Positions 1 to 9,297 of a stretch of 64,000 bases of DNA are shown here, in pieces (the first letter of the stretch is position 1; every line of letters begins with the position of its first letter). The translations under genes were made by a program, and so were the position numbers. The stretch is from Parabacteroides distasonis ATCC 8503 (lineage in GTDB: Bacteria; Bacteroidota; Bacteroidia; Bacteroidales; Tannerellaceae). The stretch covers positions 1,945,501-2,009,500 of the forward strand of contig NC_009615.1 in assembly GCF_000012845.1 (NCBI RefSeq), written 5' to 3'. The notes under the pieces were generated by a model. That model saw nothing but the letters and a program-made list of their open reading frames with translations, made no database searches and was not told the origin of the DNA.

Positions 1-865
1 CGAAGATGTAAATATCCTCGGGGCGCAACACGACATCTACCGGCATTTGCTCCCCGAATCCCTCATCCACGCACTCGAACTCATGACCGGCGAAAGAGAC
101 TTGCCTATCCTTGATCATCGTCCCGTTCAAGATGTTACTCTCACCGATGAAATCAGCGACGAACGAATTGACCGGCTCGTTATAAATATCGATCGGGGTA
201 CCGATTTGCTGGATCTTTCCCTCGCTCATGACAACGATCGTGTCGCTCAGCGTCAGCGCTTCCTCTTGGTCGTGGGTCACGTACACGAACGTAATGCCTA
301 AGGACTTATGCATCTCTTTCAATTCCATTTGCATGTCCTTGCGCATCTTCAAGTCCAAGGCCGCCAACGGCTCATCCAGCAATAACACCTCCGGCTCATT
401 CACGATAGCGCGAGCGATCGCCACACGTTGCTGCTGGCCACCGGAAAGGGAATCGACATCCCGATCCTCATAGTCTGTCAACCCTACCATTTTCAACGCC
501 TGTTTCACTTTCTTCTCGATCGTGGCGGAAGGAAGTTTCTTCAGCTTCAGGCCAAAGGCGATATTATTGTACACATTCAGATGTGGAAATAAAGCATATT
601 TCTGGAATACCGTATTTACGGGACGTTTATGCGGCGGCGTCTGCGTAATCTCCTTCCCGGACATCGTGATAACGCCCTCGGAGGCCGTCTGGAAGCCGGC
701 TATCAAACGCAACAGGGTAGTCTTTCCGCAACCGGAAGGCCCCAAAATGGTTACAAACTCGCCCTTGCGGACCTGTAAATTTACATCATTCAGCACGGCC
801 TTCTCGCCAAAATACTTCGATACGTGCTCCACGCTGATAATGCGATCCGATTTTCGTATTGACAT
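1..865 (-). CDS. potA: Spermidine/putrescine ABC transporter ATP-binding protein (5' part; 3' end outside window)
   Basis: ATPase of the polyamine importer; it drives uptake of spermidine/putrescine through PotBC with the binding protein PotD. Read on the minus strand from the ATG at 865-863, the frame stays open to base 1 (288 codons), so the gene continues past the window edge. Visible motifs: Walker [10 protein letters not shown] near residue 43, signature [13 protein letters not shown] near 140, Walker [12 protein letters not shown] just after, and the switch His in [10 protein letters not shown]. The tail after residue about 240 enters the TOBE-like region ([11 protein letters not shown]), which is typical of PotA/CysA-type ATPases. 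potB/C/D would be expected just outside the window. A weak -7-like element (TACATTCG, one mismatch from TAnnTTTG) lies at 925-932 on the minus strand. Other CysA-family importers are possible, but the polyamine assignment fits the overall sequence best. Confidence 0.88.
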   Translation of the reverse strand, partial: MSIRKSDRIISVEHVSKYFGEKAVLNDVNLQVRKGEFVTILGPSGCGKTTLLRLIAGFQTASEGVITMSGKEITQTPPHKRPVNTVFQKYALFPHLNVYNNIAFGLKLKKLPSATIEKKVKQALKMVGLTDYEDRDVDSLSGGQQQRVAIARAIVNEPEVLLLDEPLAALDLKMRKDMQMELKEMHKSLGITFVYVTHDQEEALTLSDTIVVMSEGKIQQIGTPIDIYNEPVNSFVADFIGESNILNGTMIKDRQVSFAGHEFECVDEGFGEQMPVDVVLRPEDIYIF

Positions 866-1055
866 TCTCGCTTGATCTAATTAGAATTAAACAATCATGA
901 ACAATGTTCTTATTTATTTTTGCGCGAATGTACAGATTTTAATAAGGCCGGGCACTATCGTTTTTACAAAATCTGACCTTACACCGGGTGAGAAGCGTCG
1001 CATTTCTCCAAGATTCGACCGCGCACCCGACGCGGGCGGGATATTTGGGAAATAT

Positions 1056-4000
1056 TCAATCCACGTATATCCGGTAGCTCCCCGATCCCAATCGGTACAC
1101 AGCCTTCCCATCCTTCAATCCCACGGGCGTGATCCCCTCCTGCCCTTTCTCCATACGAACGGACTTCTCCGATTTGGCGGGCAGATATAAGGTAGCCGTC
1201 GTATTAGCGGGAATGGTTGCCTCGTATATATAGCCCTTCTTTTGGATTTGCCATCCACTCTCGATACGGCCATAGGCGGAATCGTAATGACCCCGGATGA
1301 ACGAGAAGGTTCCGCCGATACGGGGTTGAAGGATGATGTGCTTATAGGCGGGTTGTTCCTCATCCCGCTGGATACCCAAGGTATAAGCTATCATCCACTC
1401 CTCGATAGCGCCATACGAATAATGGTTGAAAGAGTTCATATCCACAGGGCCGAAGCCATTTACCAACGTGTAGGAATTCCAACGTTCCCAAATCGTGGTA
1501 GCGCCTTGCAGGACAGGATACAGCCATGAAGGATAGGCGGTTTGCTCAAACAGCTTATAGGCGACATCGTCATAACCATTGTCGGATAATACCAAATTCA
1601 GGTAAGGCGTACCGATAAAGCCGGTCGTAAGCGTATAATTATGTTTCTTGATATTCTCTACCAGATACCGGATCGCCAAGGGTTTGTTTTTCTCATTGAA
1701 CAGATCGAACTGGAGAGGAACCACGTATGAGGTCTGCGTATCCACGATCTTCGCCTCGGTAGCCGCCGTTCCGGGCCACATACCTACTTGCGAATCCTTG
1801 CCAAAGATAGATTCCACCGTCGGGGCGAACGTGCGTCCTTCCTCGTTTACGAACAAGTCGTTAAAGGACCTCTTCACGTTCTCGTAGAAAGTACGGAAAC
1901 GCCTTTGGTCCGCATCCTTCCCTAAACGTTTCGCTACCTGCTCCATAATCAAAGCGTCGTAGGCGGAGTAAGCGGTGTTCGTCAACATGGAATTCGTCGG
2001 CTCGATAGCCAGCCAATCGCCGAAACCACCGAAGGGCTGTACATAGCGTACGGCACGACGCTCCAAATAATCCATATAAGCGACCATGGAAGCGTAATGT
2101 TGCTCCAGAATACGCACGTCTCCGTATTGTTGATACATTTGCCACGGTACGATCACGCCGGCTTCCATCCATCCCATGGCACCTCCGCCATCCTCCGCGC
2201 CGTGTGGAGGGAAACCGACCACGGGTATATAGTTCGCGTAACTACCGTCATCTCCTTGATTATCCCGGACCGAGTAGAGCCAACGGGTGTAAAACGGATC
2301 GACATTCATATTATAAGTAGCCGTACGAGCAAATACCTGCGCATCCCCTGTCCAGCCCATACGCTCATCCCGTTGCGGGCAATCGGTCGGAACCGACAGG
2401 AAATTACCCCGTTGGCCCCAAATGATATTGCTGAACAAACGGTTGACACGCTCGTCCGACGTCTCATAACCGCTCGTCCGCGCACCGATAGATTCCAGCA
2501 CGATCCCTTTCACCGCCTCCAAGGGTAACGGCCTCTCCAACCCGTGAATCTCCACGTAACGGAAACCATGGAACGTAAAGCGAGGCTCATACGTCTCACC
2601 CGCCGCATCCCCTCTCAGGATATAACGATCCGTGGAAAGGGCGCTCCGGTAATTATCCGTATAGACTTGCCCTTTCTTCTCCTTATACATCGCGATCGTG
2701 TACGGGGCGACAGGTTTGGTAGGGATCGTTTCCGGATAATTCATCTCCCCGAAACGGATCGTGATTTCCTGTCCGGCCTTTCCCTTGAAAGTCAGACGGG
2801 GAACACCGACCATATTCTGCCCCATATCATAGACATAGACGCCGGGAATAGGCTCTACCATGGACTGAGCGGTCAGGGTCACATTATTTTGTATCGGGCT
2901 GCCTACATATCCTTGGATCTCCACATTTACCGGAGGAGCGGCGAATAAGGTCGCCGGTTTCCATGACGAGTCATCAAAACCCGGAGCATCCCAGCCGTTC
3001 ACCTCTTTCCGGGCATCATATTCCTCTCCATTCTGAAGGCCGTTAAAAGTGATCGGTCCCCGGTCATAACATTTCCAGCTATCATTCGTAACGATCGTCT
3101 CACGAGTACCGTCGGCATACTCGATCACGATCTTTCCCAATAAGGACTGGCGGGTTCCGTATTGATCCTGCCAACCGGTAAGGAAACCGCTATGCTCGCT
3201 CCACCATCCGGCGCCCAACATCGCCCCGATACCATTATCGCCCGGTCGTAGCAAATCCGTTATATCATACGTATTATACATGATACGGTAACGGTAATCC
3301 GTCCAACCCGGATTCAGATAATCCTTTCCAACCTTCTGCCCGTTCACCGAGAACTCGTAGACACCCCTAGCGGTAGCGTATAAACGGGCGCTCTTGACCG
3401 GTTTCTCTATCTTTATCGCTTTCCGGAGCATGGGAGCGGATACGTTCTCGCCCGGATACCAGACATTGAGCTTTCCCTCCCCTTTCTCCACATAAGTCTC
3501 GGCAGGATTGTACAGAAGCGTATTCCACGTATCCTCGCTGATACACAAGTTGGAGAATGTAGCGGTCTGCCCTTTAGGTTGCAGGAAACCGATCGCGTAC
3601 AAACGGCAATGATAAACCAACTCTCCATCCGGATAAGGATACACGGTGAAAGCCCCTTCCTTGCCTCCCCAGAAATCACCACGGCTCTTCCGTTCTTTCT
3701 CCTCGGGAGTCAAAGAGGAATTCACCAAGGTCTTTCCATCGATCTCTATATCCACGAAATATTTCAAGGCATATTGGGCCGTCGTCACCTTCAACCGGAT
3801 ATGATGCGCCTTATGCTTATCCGAGGCTGGGATGATGGAGGCCAGACTCTCCGAGGCGTCTTGCGTCGTTTTTCCATCCGTGGTATGGCGTAAGATGAAA
3901 CGGGCGTCCCCCGAACCATTCAAGTCCAGTTCAGCAGACACATAATTATCAGCGTCCCTCGCCCCAAAGACAAATGCGGCTTTATCATTACCCTCGGCCA

Positions 4001-4499
4001 CCCGCACATCATAGTCGATCACATAATGCGAGCGATATTTGGAGAGTTGTGTCTCCGACGAGCCGATCCAACGGGCGCCACTCCATCCGGAACCCAGAAG
4101 ACCGGTCTCGAACCACGCAGGCTCGGTGGAGGTAATTTCCGTTCCCGATTCATCCCATACGGAAACTTTCCAATAATAGCGAGTGGAAGGTTGTAATGCT
4201 TTTCCTTGATAAACTACGCCGACCGATTCCCCGGAAAGAACCTTTCCCGAATCATAGATATAACGCCCGGCAGCCAATTGCTCCGGACTATCGGCCACCC
4301 ATAACCGATAAGCCTGCCCACAGGCCCCATAGCGATCGGACTCCATCTGCCAGTTAAAACGTGGCTGACTGACATCAATTCCCAGTGGATTGGTTTGATA
4401 CTCAACCTGTAGGTTCTTCAATACGGTAACCGCACCCAGAGGTAGCCATCCGGCCAGCAACCCTAAGATTATAGACAAAATACATCGTGTGCTCTTCAT
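1056..4499 (-). CDS. Secreted alpha-L-rhamnosidase, GH78 family
   Basis: Predicted to release terminal alpha-L-rhamnose from plant glycans or glycosides in the periplasm or at the cell surface. The 1147-residue product begins with a signal peptide (about residues 1-23, ending near LGA). A fibronectin-like N-terminal domain follows (VTVLKNLQVEYQTNPLGID, typical for the family). Then comes an inserted sandwich domain of about 190 residues with concanavalin-like features (FVFGARDADNYVSAELDL, near 175), a jelly-roll with the NGQKVG/YLNPGWTDY block, and the (alpha/alpha)6 catalytic domain. The hallmark DCPQRDERMGWTGD lies near residues 705-718 and carries the acidic residue used as general acid in GH78. 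A C-terminal beta domain ends the protein. It stands alone between potA and fumC, not in a PUL; no rhamnose catabolic genes are adjacent. The ATG at 4499 is well placed before the signal peptide. Confidence 0.92.
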   Translation of the reverse strand: MKSTRCILSIILGLLAGWLPLGAVTVLKNLQVEYQTNPLGIDVSQPRFNWQMESDRYGACGQAYRLWVADSPEQLAAGRYIYDSGKVLSGESVGVVYQGKALQPSTRYYWKVSVWDESGTEITSTEPAWFETGLLGSGWSGARWIGSSETQLSKYRSHYVIDYDVRVAEGNDKAAFVFGARDADNYVSAELDLNGSGDARFILRHTTDGKTTQDASESLASIIPASDKHKAHHIRLKVTTAQYALKYFVDIEIDGKTLVNSSLTPEEKERKSRGDFWGGKEGAFTVYPYPDGELVYHCRLYAIGFLQPKGQTATFSNLCISEDTWNTLLYNPAETYVEKGEGKLNVWYPGENVSAPMLRKAIKIEKPVKSARLYATARGVYEFSVNGQKVGKDYLNPGWTDYRYRIMYNTYDITDLLRPGDNGIGAMLGAGWWSEHSGFLTGWQDQYGTRQSLLGKIVIEYADGTRETIVTNDSWKCYDRGPITFNGLQNGEEYDARKEVNGWDAPGFDDSSWKPATLFAAPPVNVEIQGYVGSPIQNNVTLTAQSMVEPIPGVYVYDMGQNMVGVPRLTFKGKAGQEITIRFGEMNYPETIPTKPVAPYTIAMYKEKKGQVYTDNYRSALSTDRYILRGDAAGETYEPRFTFHGFRYVEIHGLERPLPLEAVKGIVLESIGARTSGYETSDERVNRLFSNIIWGQRGNFLSVPTDCPQRDERMGWTGDAQVFARTATYNMNVDPFYTRWLYSVRDNQGDDGSYANYIPVVGFPPHGAEDGGGAMGWMEAGVIVPWQMYQQYGDVRILEQHYASMVAYMDYLERRAVRYVQPFGGFGDWLAIEPTNSMLTNTAYSAYDALIMEQVAKRLGKDADQRRFRTFYENVKRSFNDLFVNEEGRTFAPTVESIFGKDSQVGMWPGTAATEAKIVDTQTSYVVPLQFDLFNEKNKPLAIRYLVENIKKHNYTLTTGFIGTPYLNLVLSDNGYDDVAYKLFEQTAYPSWLYPVLQGATTIWERWNSYTLVNGFGPVDMNSFNHYSYGAIEEWMIAYTLGIQRDEEQPAYKHIILQPRIGGTFSFIRGHYDSAYGRIESGWQIQKKGYIYEATIPANTTATLYLPAKSEKSVRMEKGQEGITPVGLKDGKAVYRLGSGSYRIYVD

Positions 4500-4515
4500 A
4501 ATACAAAGAATTAAA

Positions 4516-4546
4516 ATGATAACGGTACAAAAATATCCATTATCAT
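4516..4546 (-). promoter_or_regulatory. Promoter -7 element inside a 10-bp dyad, upstream of the GH78 gene
   Basis: On the minus strand the Bacteroides-type -7 element TATTTTTG occupies 4535-4528, about 30 bases before the rhamnosidase ATG. It lies almost exactly between the arms of an inverted repeat: ATGATAACGG at 4516-4525 and CCATTATCAT at 4537-4546 (one G/T mismatch in 10). A dyad around the -7 box is a plausible operator. It could instead act as the hairpin ending fumC on the incoming minus transcript. No good -33 TTTG was found. Function is inferred from position only. Confidence 0.35.
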
Positions 4547-4593
4547 CTTAACTCTTTGTTTCATTTTTGGGAGAAGATGTAGCAGTTTTGACA

Positions 4594-5994
4594 CTACTCA
4601 ATCTTTCCTACCATCTTGGACGGGTCTACCCAACGATCAAACTCCTCGGCGGTCACATAACCGGACTCGATAGCCGCCTCCCGCAAAGTCTTATTTTCTT
4701 GATAGGCTTTCTGGGCGATAGCGGCGGCCTTGTAATATCCTATTTTCGGATTCAAGGCGGTAACCAGCATTAAGGAGCTATCCAGATGGCGTTTGATGTT
4801 TTCGTTCACCGGGGTAATGCCTTTTACGCAATGTTCGCTGAAATTCAGGCAACCGTCACCGATCAAGCGGGCGCTTTGCAAGAAGTTCGAGATAATCACC
4901 GGCTTAAATACGTTCAACTCGAACTGCCCGTTGGAGCCGGCTATCGAGATTGTCACGTCGTTACCCATTACTTGAGCGGCGATCATCGTCAATGACTCGC
5001 ATTGCGTAGGATTCACCTTTCCCGGCATGATGGAGGAACCCGGCTCGTTCTCCGGCAAATGGATCTCACCGATACCGGCACGAGGACCTGAGCCCAACAT
5101 TCGTATATCGTTTGCGATCTTCATTAAGCTGACCGCTACGGATTTCAAGGCTCCATGCGCCTCAACCAAGGCATCATGGGTAGCTAGGGCCTCGAATTTA
5201 TTCGGAGCGGTTACAAAAGGAAGCCCAGTCAACTCTGATATCTTCTTAGCGACACACTCGTCATAATTGACCGGGGCGTTAATACCGGTCCCAACCGCCG
5301 TACCTCCTAAAGCCAATTCGGAGATATGCGATAGGGAATCCTTTACTTTCCGTATACCATATTCTAATTGAGCCGCATAGCCACTGAACTCTTGCCCCAA
5401 TGTCAATGGAGTGGCATCCATAAAATGAGTCCTCCCGATCTTCACGATCTTCATGAACTCCTCACTTTTTAGCGCCAACGCACGATACAGACTCTCCAAT
5501 CCCGGGATCGTCACCTCCGCTATCACCTTATAGGCGGCAATATGCATAGCGGAAGGAAACGTATCATTGGAGGATTGCGATTTATTCACGTCATCGTTCG
5601 GAAGCAGCACTTTCTCCTTATCCGTTAGCTTTCCTCCGCTCAGCACATGTGCCCGGTTGGCGATCACCTCATTGACATTCATATTCGTCTGGGTCCCGCT
5701 CCCCGTTTGCCATACGATCAAGGGGAAGGAGTCATTTAATTTACCCGCCAAGATCTCGTCGCATACCTTACCGATCAACTCGCATTTCTCCGGAGACAAG
5801 ACACCGGCGTCTTTATTAGCCAAAGCCGCTCCTTTTTTCAAGTAAGCGAACGCCTCTATCACCTCTTCGGGCATCCGGCTAATATCGGTGGCGATCTTGA
5901 AATTATTCACGCTCCGTTGTGTTTGCGGCCCATAATAAACGTCCGCCGGCACTTCCACCTCACCTAAGGTATCTTTCTCTATTCTATACTTCAT
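4594..5994 (-). CDS. fumC: Class II fumarate hydratase (fumarase C)
   Basis: Interconverts fumarate and L-malate in the cytosol; in these anaerobes it serves the reductive branch leading to succinate/propionate. The 466-residue length is standard for iron-independent class II fumarases. Visible motifs: [20 protein letters not shown] near residues 96-115, the [18 protein letters not shown] block near 185, and the superfamily signature [11 protein letters not shown] at 319-329. The N-terminus ([20 protein letters not shown]) is close to the canonical start, so ATG 5994 is accepted. Aspartase belongs to the same superfamily, but the N-terminus and signature context match FumC. Many Bacteroidota rely on class I Fe-S fumarase, so the class II enzyme may be the only one or an oxygen-tolerant second copy; the window cannot decide this. 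It appears monocistronic. Confidence 0.95.
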   Translation of the reverse strand: MKYRIEKDTLGEVEVPADVYYGPQTQRSVNNFKIATDISRMPEEVIEAFAYLKKGAALANKDAGVLSPEKCELIGKVCDEILAGKLNDSFPLIVWQTGSGTQTNMNVNEVIANRAHVLSGGKLTDKEKVLLPNDDVNKSQSSNDTFPSAMHIAAYKVIAEVTIPGLESLYRALALKSEEFMKIVKIGRTHFMDATPLTLGQEFSGYAAQLEYGIRKVKDSLSHISELALGGTAVGTGINAPVNYDECVAKKISELTGLPFVTAPNKFEALATHDALVEAHGALKSVAVSLMKIANDIRMLGSGPRAGIGEIHLPENEPGSSIMPGKVNPTQCESLTMIAAQVMGNDVTISIAGSNGQFELNVFKPVIISNFLQSARLIGDGCLNFSEHCVKGITPVNENIKRHLDSSLMLVTALNPKIGYYKAAAIAQKAYQENKTLREAAIESGYVTAEEFDRWVDPSKMVGKIE

Positions 5995-6144
5995 GACACA
6001 TAAGTTTTATTAATCTCTTCTATGTATAAACTATCTGGATATCGAATTGTTTATGTTACATTCACGAGTATATCATGAAAAGACATTTATCATGGAACAG
6101 AATTCAGATCATAGAGAAACGGCTTATTTCGCCTCCGATGTTTT

Positions 6145-7077
6145 TTAATAGTTTTTCTTCTCGTCAATAATGTATTCGGGACGGGCCTTGATCTCGTCAA
6201 AGAGGATACCGACATATTGCCCTAACACGCCGACCGTCAATAACTGTACACCTCCAAAGAAGATAATGGAAGTCATGATAGAAGTCCAGCCAACCTCGGC
6301 GTTACTAAAACCATAGATCTTGCCCAACGTGAACCAAACCGCCAAGATTATACCGACCAATACGGATATAAACCCGAGACTCGTCGCCAAACGCAACGGC
6401 TTCTTCGAGAAATAAAGCATTGCCGTCGACGCGAATTTCAGCATCTTACTAATCGGATATTTCGTCTCGCCGGCGATACGCGCCTCACGCTCATAATAAA
6501 ACGGCACTTGGTGGAAGCCCACCCAGCTTATCAAGCCACGGATATATTTTCCCCGTTCCTTAAAACGGTCGAACTCATTCATCACCTTCCGGTCCACTAA
6601 ACGGAAATCTCCCGTATCCAGCGGGAAATGGACCTCGCTCATATAATTCATCACCCGGTAAAAAGCCTTGGAGGTGAACAGCTTGAAAAGACTCTCCCCT
6701 TCCCGTGACTTACGGACGCAATAAACCACGTTAGCATTCTCTCTCTCCTGCACTTCCAGCAGATCCGGAATCAATTCCGGCGGATCCTGCATATCGGCGT
6801 CGATGATAATCGCCAAATCAGCGTCACAGTTATTGATACCCGCCGTTACCGCCGGTTGATGACCGAAATTCCGGGAGAAGTGAATCACCTTCACATGAGG
6901 ATCGGTAGCGGCTATATGATCCAACAAAGAACGTGTCTTATCCTGACTACCATCATTTATATAGATAATCTCCGTAGGGTTCGGCAACTTTACCAAGACC
7001 TCTTTCGTACGCCGATACGATTCCTCGATCACGGCTTCCTCGTTGTAACACGGGACTATAACCGCTAACTTCTTCAT
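6145..7077 (-). CDS. Glycosyltransferase family 2 with C-terminal membrane anchor (GtrB/DPM1-like)
   Basis: Predicted to transfer a sugar from a nucleotide donor to a polyprenyl phosphate on the inner face of the cytoplasmic membrane. The GT-A domain spans about residues 1-220: VIVPCYNEEAVIEESY at the N-terminus, NDGSQDKT at 41-48, and the metal-binding DAD at 93-95 (IIDADMQDPPELI). Two hydrophobic segments follow (about 229-255 and 265-290), the layout of bactoprenol glucosyltransferase GtrB and its relatives such as ArnC. It starts 5 bases after the stop of the GtrA-like gene, so the two are co-transcribed. The usual role of such a pair is periplasmic modification of surface polysaccharide, O-antigen or lipid A. 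The sugar cannot be read from the sequence. Confidence 0.88.
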   Translation of the reverse strand: MKKLAVIVPCYNEEAVIEESYRRTKEVLVKLPNPTEIIYINDGSQDKTRSLLDHIAATDPHVKVIHFSRNFGHQPAVTAGINNCDADLAIIIDADMQDPPELIPDLLEVQERENANVVYCVRKSREGESLFKLFTSKAFYRVMNYMSEVHFPLDTGDFRLVDRKVMNEFDRFKERGKYIRGLISWVGFHQVPFYYEREARIAGETKYPISKMLKFASTAMLYFSKKPLRLATSLGFISVLVGIILAVWFTLGKIYGFSNAEVGWTSIMTSIIFFGGVQLLTVGVLGQYVGILFDEIKARPEYIIDEKKNY

Positions 7078-7082
7078 GCCTT

Positions 7083-7463
7083 TTAAGCTTTAAAGGTATA
7101 AAACTTATTTACTAAAAAATTAATCACCGTATAGAAAGCCATTCCAATCAAGTGGTTGTAGTAATGATCGATCGTAAGTCGGGAATTCAAGATCAGTACC
7201 AATCCGTACTGTAAAGCATAACAAATAATAAAAGCGATCGTGAACCGAACCGCCCCTTTCGTCCATCCGGTGGAACTTCCCTTGAAAGTCCATTGCTTGT
7301 TCCAGATGAAACTGTTTAATATGCCTGCCACATATCCCGTTAAGTTAGATAAACCTTCCCGGCATCCGAAGAGTTTCATCATCACCCAGATAACGATCAT
7401 CGTTATCAAGGTATTGCTCAACCCGACTACACCATACTTAATAGCTTGCTTAATCGTCTCCAT
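7083..7463 (-). CDS. GtrA-family small membrane protein (putative lipid-linked sugar flippase)
   Basis: Four predicted transmembrane helices fill the 126 residues (about 8-30, 38-58, 70-92, 100-122), with the family's conserved pattern: ...YGVVGLSNTLI at the start, NSFIWNKQWTF between helices 2 and 3, and NFLVNKFYTF at the C-terminus. GtrA proteins are thought to move polyprenyl-phosphate-linked sugars across the membrane. Here it is paired with the GtrB-like transferase immediately downstream. Its ATG (7463) overlaps the last 14 bases of the upstream gene, which suggests translational coupling in one operon of three genes. Confidence 0.88.
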   Translation of the reverse strand: METIKQAIKYGVVGLSNTLITMIVIWVMMKLFGCREGLSNLTGYVAGILNSFIWNKQWTFKGSSTGWTKGAVRFTIAFIICYALQYGLVLILNSRLTIDHYYNHLIGMAFYTVINFLVNKFYTFKA

Positions 7464-8199
7464 TCTTATTTATAATCTCGGAAACCTCCTCCGCTGTCAA
7501 TTCCTTGACATTCGTGATCGTGAAAACATTCGAGAGGAAATCGCCGTATTGGTTACATTCATTGATCACCCGATCCAACGTGGCTTTTATATCCGTACGC
7601 ACCGGGATCAAGAACACCAACTCCACATACTGCTCACCGATCGTCAAACGCTCGATCTCGCAGTCCGTTTTCGGCAGATAATAAGCGAACTCCCGCTCGA
7701 TTGTCTGCCGCTGATATTCTTGGAAAGGTTTCTTGCCTTTAGACGTCATCAAGACATAGAAACGCAGCTTCTCCCCTTTTCCTCCCAAGCCGGTCGAGAT
7801 ATAAATTTGTTTCTCGTCGGAGAAATCGGACTCTAAGGAGATACGAGACTCCATCAAAGCCATGTAGGCCCAATCTGTCACTTCTGGGTCCGGATGCTGG
7901 GTGTATTCCTCCAACAAGCGGTACGCACGGACGGATTTCGAGGTAGCCAATTGAGATAACAGATATCTCTTCTCGGTCTTGTCCTTGGTTTCCTCCGTCA
8001 ACAAAGTGTTGTACAGGGTCTCGCACTCATCCTCCGATAAGGGACGAGGAGGCCGGTTTTCCTTCCGTACGTTTTCCGAGTATTTGAAATACTCCATCTG
8101 AAGTTCAACCGGCACACGCTGTTCTAGTATATGGAAATGTCCCTCCATCCTACTGAAGGAATCACGGAACTTTTTGAATACATCACCTTCTTCTTTCAT
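7450..8199 (-). CDS. Conserved hypothetical protein, possible HEAT-like helical repeats
   Basis: A 249-residue soluble protein with no recognised catalytic motif. The middle (LLSQLATSKSVRAYRLLEEY then DPEVTDWAYMALMESRISLES) reads like one or two HEAT/armadillo-type helical pairs. The C-terminal half is a mixed alpha/beta segment ending in a charged tail. The open frame extends upstream to 8505, but the extra 102 residues overlap the 3' end of the transporter gene and would place the promoter element at 8247-8254 inside the gene. The ATG at 8199 (MKEEGDVFKKF) is therefore the better start. First gene of an operon with the GtrA/GtrB pair; it may support surface-glycan modification, but this is only association. 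Confidence 0.75.
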   Translation of the reverse strand: MKEEGDVFKKFRDSFSRMEGHFHILEQRVPVELQMEYFKYSENVRKENRPPRPLSEDECETLYNTLLTEETKDKTEKRYLLSQLATSKSVRAYRLLEEYTQHPDPEVTDWAYMALMESRISLESDFSDEKQIYISTGLGGKGEKLRFYVLMTSKGKKPFQEYQRQTIEREFAYYLPKTDCEIERLTIGEQYVELVFLIPVRTDIKATLDRVINECNQYGDFLSNVFTITNVKELTAEEVSEIINKNGDD

Positions 8200-8246
8200 A
8201 GATCGTCTTTTTTCGTTATTAAACTCCCATAAACAAGAAACAAGAA

Positions 8247-8254
8247 CAAAGGTA
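8247..8254 (-). promoter_or_regulatory. Bacteroides-type -7 promoter element for the 249-aa/gtrA/gtrB operon
   Basis: TACCTTTG on the minus strand matches TAnnTTTG, 48 bases ahead of the ATG at 8199 and inside the gap that follows the transporter gene. No clear TTTG -33 box is visible. It supports a transcript separate from the ribose operon and the shorter start of the hypothetical gene. Confidence 0.5.
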
Positions 8255-8288
8255 ATGTTTTTTCCGGAATAAATAAAAATAACGTTAT

Positions 8289-9290
8289 TTAAGCTCCCGC
8301 ATAAATTAAAAACCCAAGTCCGATCACGAATAAAATAAACATCCCGACATTCAGACGATTGGAAATGGCTGGTGCTCCCTTGAACTCTTTCCAGATAAGG
8401 ATGCCCCATAAAGCGGAGACTAGCGTGGCTCCTTGCCCCAATCCGTAAGATATAGCCGCTCCCGCTTTCTCTGACGCTATCATACTGAAAGATTGACCGA
8501 TACACCAGATAACACCCCCCAATACACCCACGAGGTGCGTACTCATATTTCCCTTAAAATAACCGCATATGGAGACAGGCTTACCTTCCACCGGATGTTT
8601 CATTGCCAATGTGTTAAACAAGAAATTACTAACAAATACTCCTATGGCAAAAACAAATACGGCGGTATAAGGCGTCAACTTCCCGGGTGCCGGAGAAGCG
8701 AAATTCTCCATATCCATGGAAGCGGCGACAAAACGATAGAAAAAGGCCATGATCACGCCGGCCACAACCGATATAAGGATCCCCTTCCCCGATACTTTCT
8801 TGGTACCGACCAAGGCTTTCTTATAAGCCAGGCCATTCAAGATGATGGCGACCGTGATTAAAGCTACACCGATAAAGATATAAGTTGGTTCCCCCTTCGC
8901 CGCCCCGAAATAGTTAACCAATACGCCTAGCACCAAGGCTAATCCGATCCCAACCGGAAAAGCAACCGACAATCCGCAAATGGCGATCGCCGCAGACAAC
9001 AAGATATTGGCAGCATTAAAAATAATACCGCCCAAAAAGGCACTCCCTAAACTAGCGAGGTTCGCTTGCGCCAAATCCGGCAGGAAACTGCGTCCTTCCG
9101 TCCCGATGCTACCCAAGGTAAAGCCGGAAATCAGAGAAAAGAGCAAGACACCAATCACGTAGTCCCAATAGAAGAACTCATATCTCCAAGTCTTGGAGGC
9201 TAATTTCTGCGTATTCCCCCACGATCCCCAACAAAGCATCGTAACGACACAGAATATGACAGCTAAAGAATAATCTTGTACGATATACAT
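8289..9290 (-). CDS. Multi-spanning sugar transporter (DMT/GRP or RhaT-like), probably for ribose
   Basis: A 333-residue integral membrane protein with about ten hydrophobic helices from the N-terminus (LAVIFCVVTMLCWGSWGNT) to the C-terminus (FILFVIGLGFLIYAGA). The N-terminal CWGSWGNTQK and FYWDYVIG blocks are typical of the sugar-transporter branch of the drug/metabolite superfamily, which includes glucose/ribose porters and the rhamnose-proton symporter RhaT. It is the last gene of the ribokinase operon, starting 7 bases after the nucleoside hydrolase stop, so ribose (or another sugar freed from nucleosides) is the likely cargo. Databases often label this branch multidrug DMT permease or RhaT; the operon argues against rhamnose. 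Substrate is inferred from context. Confidence 0.8.
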   Translation of the reverse strand: MYIVQDYSLAVIFCVVTMLCWGSWGNTQKLASKTWRYEFFYWDYVIGVLLFSLISGFTLGSIGTEGRSFLPDLAQANLASLGSAFLGGIIFNAANILLSAAIAICGLSVAFPVGIGLALVLGVLVNYFGAAKGEPTYIFIGVALITVAIILNGLAYKKALVGTKKVSGKGILISVVAGVIMAFFYRFVAASMDMENFASPAPGKLTPYTAVFVFAIGVFVSNFLFNTLAMKHPVEGKPVSICGYFKGNMSTHLVGVLGGVIWCIGQSFSMIASEKAGAAISYGLGQGATLVSALWGILIWKEFKGAPAISNRLNVGMFILFVIGLGFLIYAGA

Positions 9291-9297
9291 AAAAATA

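Noticed and set aside
2097-2528. 143-codon plus-strand frame inside the GH78 gene
   Set aside because: Antisense shadow of a clear, full-length glycoside hydrolase; no signal, motif or promoter.
7450-8505. Longer form (351 codons) of the 249-residue hypothetical gene
   Set aside because: The extra N-terminus overlaps the transporter gene, has unrelated composition, and would contain the promoter element at 8247-8254.
8289-9290. Transporter as a rhamnose importer linked to the GH78 enzyme
   Set aside because: It is the last gene of a ribokinase operon and is separated from the rhamnosidase by five genes; no rhamnose isomerase or kinase is present.
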